DNA of 9,561 bases. It comes from Planctomycetaceae bacterium. GTDB lineage: Bacteria > Planctomycetota > UBA1135 > GCA-002686595. How positions within the stretch are numbered: position 1 is the first letter of the stretch; every line of letters begins with the position of its first letter. The notes beneath the pieces were generated by a model that had not been told where the DNA came from, made no database searches, and was given only the letters and a program-made list of their open reading frames with translations. A program made the position numbers and the translations under genes. Of the stretch, positions 6,335-9,561 are shown piece after piece. The stretch lies in the NCBI GenBank assembly GCA_013360535.1, contig JABWBL010000091.1:1-9561 (forward strand). Direction: 5' to 3'.

Positions 6335-7488
6335 CGTCCGACGAGCACGGTCACGCAGGTCTCGTTGTGCAGCACCGGAGCGCCGGTCGCGGCGAGCGGC
6401 GAGATCTCGCCGAAGGCATAGAAACCCGCGAGCGGCAGCTTCGCCTGCGCGAGTTCCTCGATCGAGGCGAGGAACTGGTCCATCTCCTCCTTGGCGCGCG
6501 TGCCGAGCACCCACTTGCGCGCCGCGCAGCTGAAGAGCAGCGCGACCTCGGGCTGTGTGCCGTGGAAGTTGCCGAGCGCCTCCCTGAGGGACTCGCGCGT
6601 GCCGCTGAGCAGGCCGTCGGGCACGACCTCGGTCAGGCAGACCTGCGCCCCCTGCGGCACGTCGCCCGCAAAGCGCACGCAGCCGGCGTCGGAGTCGATC
6701 ACCATCGCCGCACGCAGCACGAACTTCGCCGGGTCCTGCGAATCGAGCACCGCCAGCGGGAACTCGCCGAGGTTGCCGGTGACGCGGTCGTTCCAGAAGC
6801 CCTGGTACATCTCGATCGCGGGCTTGCCGTCGATCTCGTACACCGCCGCGCCTTCCGAGCGCGTGACGGTGTGCCGCGCGCCGATCGGGAACCAGCCCGA
6901 AGCCACGCCGACGCCGACAGAGAAGTCGCCGTGGAGCGCGAGCACGGTGAGCGAGTCCTGCAGCGCCTCGCTCCCGAAGAACTGCCACGTGTCGCGGGAG
7001 AGCGTGTGGTCGCCCGACAGGCCACCCACGATCGGACAGGAGCGTTCGCCCAGGCGCGAGTGCAGTCCTCGCAGCACGTCGGACACGCTGACCGTGGCCG
7101 GCGCGATCAGCACGCACAGGGCCGGCCTCCCGCTGCCGAGCCCCGCGACCACGTCGTCGAGCGCGCGCGCGAGATCGGCCACCGCGTTCTCGCCCTTGCT
7201 CGCTCGCACCTCGACGTCCGCGCCGGCGAACAGCGTCAGGCAGATCGAGTCCTCGCGGAAACCCAGGCGCGACGACATCTCGCCCGCGGTGCTCGCACCG
7301 ACGAGCGGCACGCCCGGCCAGCGGCGCTCGATCGCGGCGAGCACGCGACCAGCGTCGTACTCCTTCGTCGAGTACAGCACGCCGCCCTTGGGGCACTCCC
7401 CGGCGAGGTCGCGCTCGCACTGGGAAAGAATCTCTGCAATGGCGTCGTCAACGTAGACGTCGTCGCTGTGACCAACGATGGCTCGCAT
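6331..7488 (-). CDS. FIST N- and C-domain sensor protein
   Basis: A 385-residue soluble protein built of FIST_N (about residues 34-220) and FIST_C (about 221-365). Visible family motifs are MRAIVGHSDD at the start, GASTAGE (64-70), GGLSGD (155-160), VASGWFPIG (195-203), YEIDGKPAIEMYQ (217-229), LFSCAARKWVLG (318-329), GFYAFGEISP (355-364) and HNETCV (374-379). FIST domains are signal-input modules (Borziak and Zhulin proposed small-molecule binding). NosP of Pseudomonas aeruginosa is a FIST protein that binds haem and nitric oxide and controls the kinase NahK encoded next to it. Here the partner is the hybrid kinase, with a 4-base ATGA overlap. Whether this protein binds haem or another ligand cannot be read from sequence. 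No signal peptide or membrane segment is seen. The ATG at 7488 has GGAG six bases upstream, supporting the start. Confidence 0.93.
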   Translation of the reverse strand: MRAIVGHSDDVYVDDAIAEILSQCERDLAGECPKGGVLYSTKEYDAGRVLAAIERRWPGVPLVGASTAGEMSSRLGFREDSICLTLFAGADVEVRASKGENAVADLARALDDVVAGLGSGRPALCVLIAPATVSVSDVLRGLHSRLGERSCPIVGGLSGDHTLSRDTWQFFGSEALQDSLTVLALHGDFSVGVGVASGWFPIGARHTVTRSEGAAVYEIDGKPAIEMYQGFWNDRVTGNLGEFPLAVLDSQDPAKFVLRAAMVIDSDAGCVRFAGDVPQGAQVCLTEVVPDGLLSGTRESLREALGNFHGTQPEVALLFSCAARKWVLGTRAKEEMDQFLASIEELAQAKLPLAGFYAFGEISPLAATGAPVLHNETCVTVLVGR

Positions 7489-7534
7489 GGGGGGCTCCGA
7501 GAATGGGACCCGAGCCCATCGGCCTTGCGGCGAG

Positions 7535-7600
7535 CGCTCTTGAGCGTGATTCCGCGAGAAGGAGCGCGTCGCGGAACGGCATTCCGCGCGAGTCCGGAAT
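7535..7600. promoter_or_regulatory. Cluster of TTCCG dyads upstream of the FIST-kinase operon (candidate operator)
   Basis: The cluster begins 47 bases upstream of the FIST start. A short dyad CGCTC-TT-GAGCG occupies 7535-7546. A perfect 8-base inverted repeat follows, TTCCGCGA (7550-7557) and TCGCGGAA (7569-7576), with an 11-base spacer. Next comes ATTCCG (7581-7586) with CGGAAT (7595-7600), 8 bases apart. ATTCCGCG occurs twice in direct orientation, at 7549 and 7581, a 32-base period close to three helical turns. The arrangement suits a regulator binding site, or a hairpin in the region after the secreted gene. No regulator gene is adjacent and no clear promoter boxes were found. Confidence 0.35.
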
Positions 7601-7670
7601 GTTGCGCAAGCCCGCTACGAAGTCGGGCCCGCGCGCACGAATCCTTTTCCGCTCTCCCGGCGGCGCAAGC

Positions 7671-8693
7671 TCACGGTTGCAACGTCAACTGCAGCGCGTT
7701 GGAGAGGTTCGTCGACTTCGAGGCCGCGGGATCGCGGAACCAGCCTTGCACGAACACGCTGTCGCCGACGGCGAACGGCTGGCCGAGCGCGCTGGGGTGC
7801 GCGGACTGCCACGTGTTCCAGTCGAGCGAGAGAAAACCGTCGCACTGGTCGGGAGAGCCCCCGGAGTTCTGCACGCCGGTGCGCTGGGTCGGGGACTTCA
7901 CGCACAGGTAGCTCGTGCCGGTCCCCCACACCTTCGGGACGAAGCCCGAGTTGTCGAGGCCGTAGAAGAGGAGCCCCTGCTTCATGCCTTCGACGTTGTC
8001 GACGTTGATGAAACACGGCGCCGCCATCGAGGCGCTCGGCTGCCGGTTGGCCCACATCGACGGCATGCAGAAGTTGGTGGTGATTCCCGACGTGCAGTAG
8101 GGCTGCGGCGGAGGAGGCGGGCACTCGAACAGGAGCTTGCCGTTCCACACGTACGGATTCGGCAGCGTGCCGCTGAACGGAGCGTCGCCGGCGCCGCCGA
8201 GGGAGAGCGACAGGCCCGGCATCGAGAAGGCCTGATTCGCGCCGTTTCCGGCGGTGTAGGCATGCGACGCGCCGAACAGCACGAGACTGATGCCCCAACT
8301 GGCATTGGGCACCACCACATCCGCAAGGTCGACCGACGTCGGCTGGCCCGGGCCCGCGGAAACGCCCTGCCCTGTGGTCGCGATGATCCAGCCGCTGTTC
8401 GAGTTCTGGTTGCTGTGCCACGTCCCGACGCGCGCGTAGACCATCAGGTTGAACGGCGTGCCCGCCGGGCTGCCGAGGTTGAGCTCGATCCCCTGCATCC
8501 GCAGGCCACCGGCGATGTTGACCGTCATGTCGAAATAGAGCGCGCCCCCGTCGGCGCCCGTGTGCGTCGCGGCGTAGGGCGAGATCGTCGCGAGCTCGGT
8601 CCCGGTGCAGGGAACCTGAGGGGCGGCTGAGGCCGGTACGGCGAACAGGAGCGTCAGGAGGGCCGGGGCGAGGTTGAGGCAGCGGCGATTCAT
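7671..8693 (-). CDS. Secreted protein with planctomycete-type Cys-rich C-terminal module
   Basis: A 340-residue exported protein. A signal peptide is clear: MNRRCLNLAP, a hydrophobic run LLTLLFAV, then ASA before A24. The mature part has two modules. Residues about 28-190 form a Gly/Thr/Asn-rich, probably beta-sandwich domain ('LYFDMTVNIAGGLRMQGIELNLGSPAGTPFNLMVYARVGTW' in outline; C29 and C191 may bridge). A CPPPPPQP linker (191-198) leads to a C-terminal module, 199-340, with five cysteines (C200, C209, C227, C264, C284), motifs GLLFYG, GTGTSYLCV, QCDGFLSLDWN and WFRDPA, and the end SNALQLTLQP. This module recurs, as I recall, at the ends of many exported proteins of Planctomycetota. No catalytic site is visible; a surface or matrix role is inference. 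The ATG at 8693 is chosen because it begins the signal peptide; a GTG at 8741 would add a Pro-rich leader. Confidence 0.88.
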   Translation of the reverse strand: MNRRCLNLAPALLTLLFAVPASAAPQVPCTGTELATISPYAATHTGADGGALYFDMTVNIAGGLRMQGIELNLGSPAGTPFNLMVYARVGTWHSNQNSNSGWIIATTGQGVSAGPGQPTSVDLADVVVPNASWGISLVLFGASHAYTAGNGANQAFSMPGLSLSLGGAGDAPFSGTLPNPYVWNGKLLFECPPPPPQPYCTSGITTNFCMPSMWANRQPSASMAAPCFINVDNVEGMKQGLLFYGLDNSGFVPKVWGTGTSYLCVKSPTQRTGVQNSGGSPDQCDGFLSLDWNTWQSAHPSALGQPFAVGDSVFVQGWFRDPAASKSTNLSNALQLTLQP

Positions 8694-8785
8694 GGGCAGG
8701 GTTCTCGGTGGATCCGGGGCAAGTCGAGCCGGAGCTTCCACGCACTCCGCCTCCGTTCACGCTCAGAAATCCCAGAGAAATTCGC

Positions 8786-8833
8786 GCAGCGAGCCCGGGC
8801 CGGCCGTTGGACGGGATCGAGCGGGCTCGCTGC
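8786..8833 (-). terminator. Perfect 12-bp inverted repeat, probable terminator of the YHS/membrane-protein unit
   Basis: GCAGCGAGCCCG and its exact complement CGGGCTCGCTGC flank a 24-base spacer. The repeat begins 71 bases beyond the stop of the small membrane protein, in the 210-base gap before the secreted gene. On the minus strand it is followed by a modest T-rich stretch, GCGAATTTCTCTGGGATTTC. That is weak for an intrinsic terminator, but placement and orientation fit. An mRNA leader structure for the secreted gene is the alternative. Confidence 0.42.
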
Positions 8834-8903
8834 CGGCAGCTCCCCCTGGCGCCGCACCCACTCCGCAGGCCTCACGCGAGCCAGAGAAACCTCGGCACGA
8901 CGC

Positions 8904-9221
8904 TCAGGAGAGCTCGCACCACTCCCGCCGGAAACGCTGGAGCCGCTGGTGGCTCGCCAGCCCGAGCGCGAGCGAGACGACGCCGGCGATCAGGATGGCG
9001 CCTCCGAGCCCAACCGCCCACTTCGCCGACTCCATCAGCCCGGCCGCGAGTTGCTCCGGAGTCGGGTTGGCGGTGTTGGCAATGACATGGAAGCTCTGCA
9101 AGTTGCCGAGGAACCAAGTGACGCCGGCCACGATCGCGGCGAGCACGATCAGGGCCGCGCCGACGGCGACGCGCCACGTGCGGGAGTGGGCGAGCTGGTC
9201 CAGTTCCGCTTCGACATTCAT
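8904..9221 (-). CDS. Small two-helix membrane protein resembling a minimal MotA/TolQ/ExbB core
   Basis: A 105-residue protein with two hydrophobic helices, about residues 17-38 and 67-89, a charged N-terminus and a basic C-terminal tail (HQRLQRFRREW). Between the helices lies NLQSFHVIANTANPTPEQLAAGLMESAKWAVGLG. This is similar in pattern to the ExbB/TolQ segment '..M..SF...A.....P..LA.GI.EAL.TTA.GL', the region linking two pore helices in proton-driven channel proteins. The resemblance is by eye, and the residues that replace the usual TTA (Lys-Trp-Ala) differ, so 'ExbB-like' is a hypothesis; a plain hypothetical membrane protein is the safe name. The ATG at 9221 has GAGG six bases upstream, overlapping the TGA of the preceding YHS-domain gene eight bases away, so the two are likely coupled. 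No ExbD/TolR partner is in the window. Confidence 0.78.
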   Translation of the reverse strand: MNVEAELDQLAHSRTWRVAVGAALIVLAAIVAGVTWFLGNLQSFHVIANTANPTPEQLAAGLMESAKWAVGLGGAILIAGVVSLALGLASHQRLQRFRREWCELS

Positions 9222-9229
9222 CGCGAGCC

Positions 9230-9561
9230 TCAGGGAGTCTTGGGTTTCGTCTCGGCCGCGGAAATGACCTTCGCGGCGCAGGCCGCCGGGTCCTTGTCGA
9301 ACTCGGCCGGGCAGTTGGGACAGCAGAAGCCGATCACGCGCCCCTCGAACGTGCGCGTGTACTTCGCGTTGACCGGCGAGCCCGTGATCGGGCAGTTCGC
9401 GTTGATCGGCGCGTTCGGATCGCCGGGCGGCGGCGCGTCGGGCGACGGCAGTTCGTTGGTGAACCTGGGCGGCGGCTCGAGCTCGGCCAGAACCGCATCG
9501 GGCTTGTCGCCCGCGTCGACGACGAGGCCCGGACGCGCACGCAGGCGCGCGAGGTCCTCGG
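9230..9561 (-). CDS. Protein with C-terminal YHS/TRASH-like metal-binding domain (partial, N-terminus outside window)
   Basis: The last 109 residues of a protein that continues past the right edge. The first 50 are Pro/Ala/Asp-rich linker (EPPPRFTNELPSPDAPPPG). The rest is a compact Cys domain: NCPITGSPVNAKYTRTFEGRV, then IGFCCPNCPAEFDKDPAACAAKV. The Cys residues are C56, C79, C80, C83 and C94 in visible numbering. CPxTG...FEG..IGFCCPNC...F..DP is the pattern of YHS/TRASH-type domains, which bind copper, zinc or other metals in transporters, mercury or copper resistance proteins and exported planctomycete lipoproteins. The canonical Tyr-His-Ser is altered. The stop lies eight bases before the small membrane protein's ATG, so the two share an operon. 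Export is plausible but the N-terminus is not visible. Metal and role are unknown. Confidence 0.8.
   Translation of the reverse strand, partial: EDLARLRARPGLVVDAGDKPDAVLAELEPPPRFTNELPSPDAPPPGDPNAPINANCPITGSPVNAKYTRTFEGRVIGFCCPNCPAEFDKDPAACAAKVISAAETKPKTP

Noticed and set aside
5099..6421. Long plus-strand open frame opposite the kinase.
   Set aside because: It is antisense to a kinase with all catalytic motifs intact, and its His/Arg/Glu-rich composition fits a shadow frame.
6335..7420. Upstream extension of the kinase reading frame, which could make one 819-residue protein.
   Set aside because: The added part is Arg/Ala-rich low-complexity sequence lying wholly inside the well-supported FIST gene in another frame; the kinase start is the ATG in the ATGA overlap.
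7640..7670. CCGC/GCGG hairpin followed by AAAA just after the secreted gene stop.
   Set aside because: The stem is only four pairs, and the run is A, not T, in the transcript sense, so it is not a convincing terminator.
6367..7911. Long plus-strand open frame opposite the FIST gene.
   Set aside because: It is antisense to conserved FIST motifs, and its composition is shadow-like.
1..9561. Search by eye for CRISPR arrays, tRNA genes, IS ends and defence genes.
   Set aside because: No regularly spaced repeats, cloverleaf sequence, transposase or defence-type protein domains were found.

Overview
This is a GC-rich bacterial window with tightly packed genes. The best clue to the host is a secreted protein at 7671..8693 (minus). 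Its Cys-rich C-terminal module begins PYCTSGITTNFCMPS and continues through a 'GLLFYG...GTSYLCV...QCDG' core to a 'WFRDPA...LSNALQ' tail. I recognise this as a lineage-specific exported module of Planctomycetota (Saltatorellus/Engelhardtia-like genomes). The assignment rests on memory of such sequences, not on a search.

Layout. (1) Positions 1-391, minus: 5' part of an orotate phosphoribosyltransferase gene (pyrE-like), cut by the window edge. (2) Positions 496-3449, plus: a compact three-gene group. It holds a B12-binding-domain radical SAM enzyme, a HEAT-repeat-like protein whose start overlaps the enzyme's stop, and a 72-residue membrane protein with a GTG start. A strong hairpin follows. 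(3) Positions 3557-4845, minus: a YgjP-type zinc metallopeptidase followed by a lipoprotein alpha/beta-hydrolase whose ribosome binding site sits on the ygjP stop codon. (4) Positions 4961-7488, minus: a FIST-domain sensor protein and a soluble hybrid histidine kinase joined by an ATGA overlap. The kinase has no sensor domain of its own, so the FIST protein is probably its input. The arrangement resembles the NosP-NahK pair of Pseudomonas. (5) Positions 7671-8693, minus: the secreted planctomycete protein. (6) Positions 8904-9561, minus: a two-gene unit made of a protein with a C-terminal YHS/TRASH-like Cys metal-binding domain (N-terminus outside the window) and a small two-helix membrane protein that looks like a minimal MotA/TolQ/ExbB core.

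No tRNA, rRNA, CRISPR array, insertion sequence or phage gene was seen, and no gene-free stretch exceeds 300 bases. The points most worth following up are the FIST-kinase pair with a set of repeated TTCCG elements upstream, the orphan radical SAM/HEAT/membrane-protein operon, the planctomycete exported module, and the miniature ExbB-like protein next to a YHS-domain protein.
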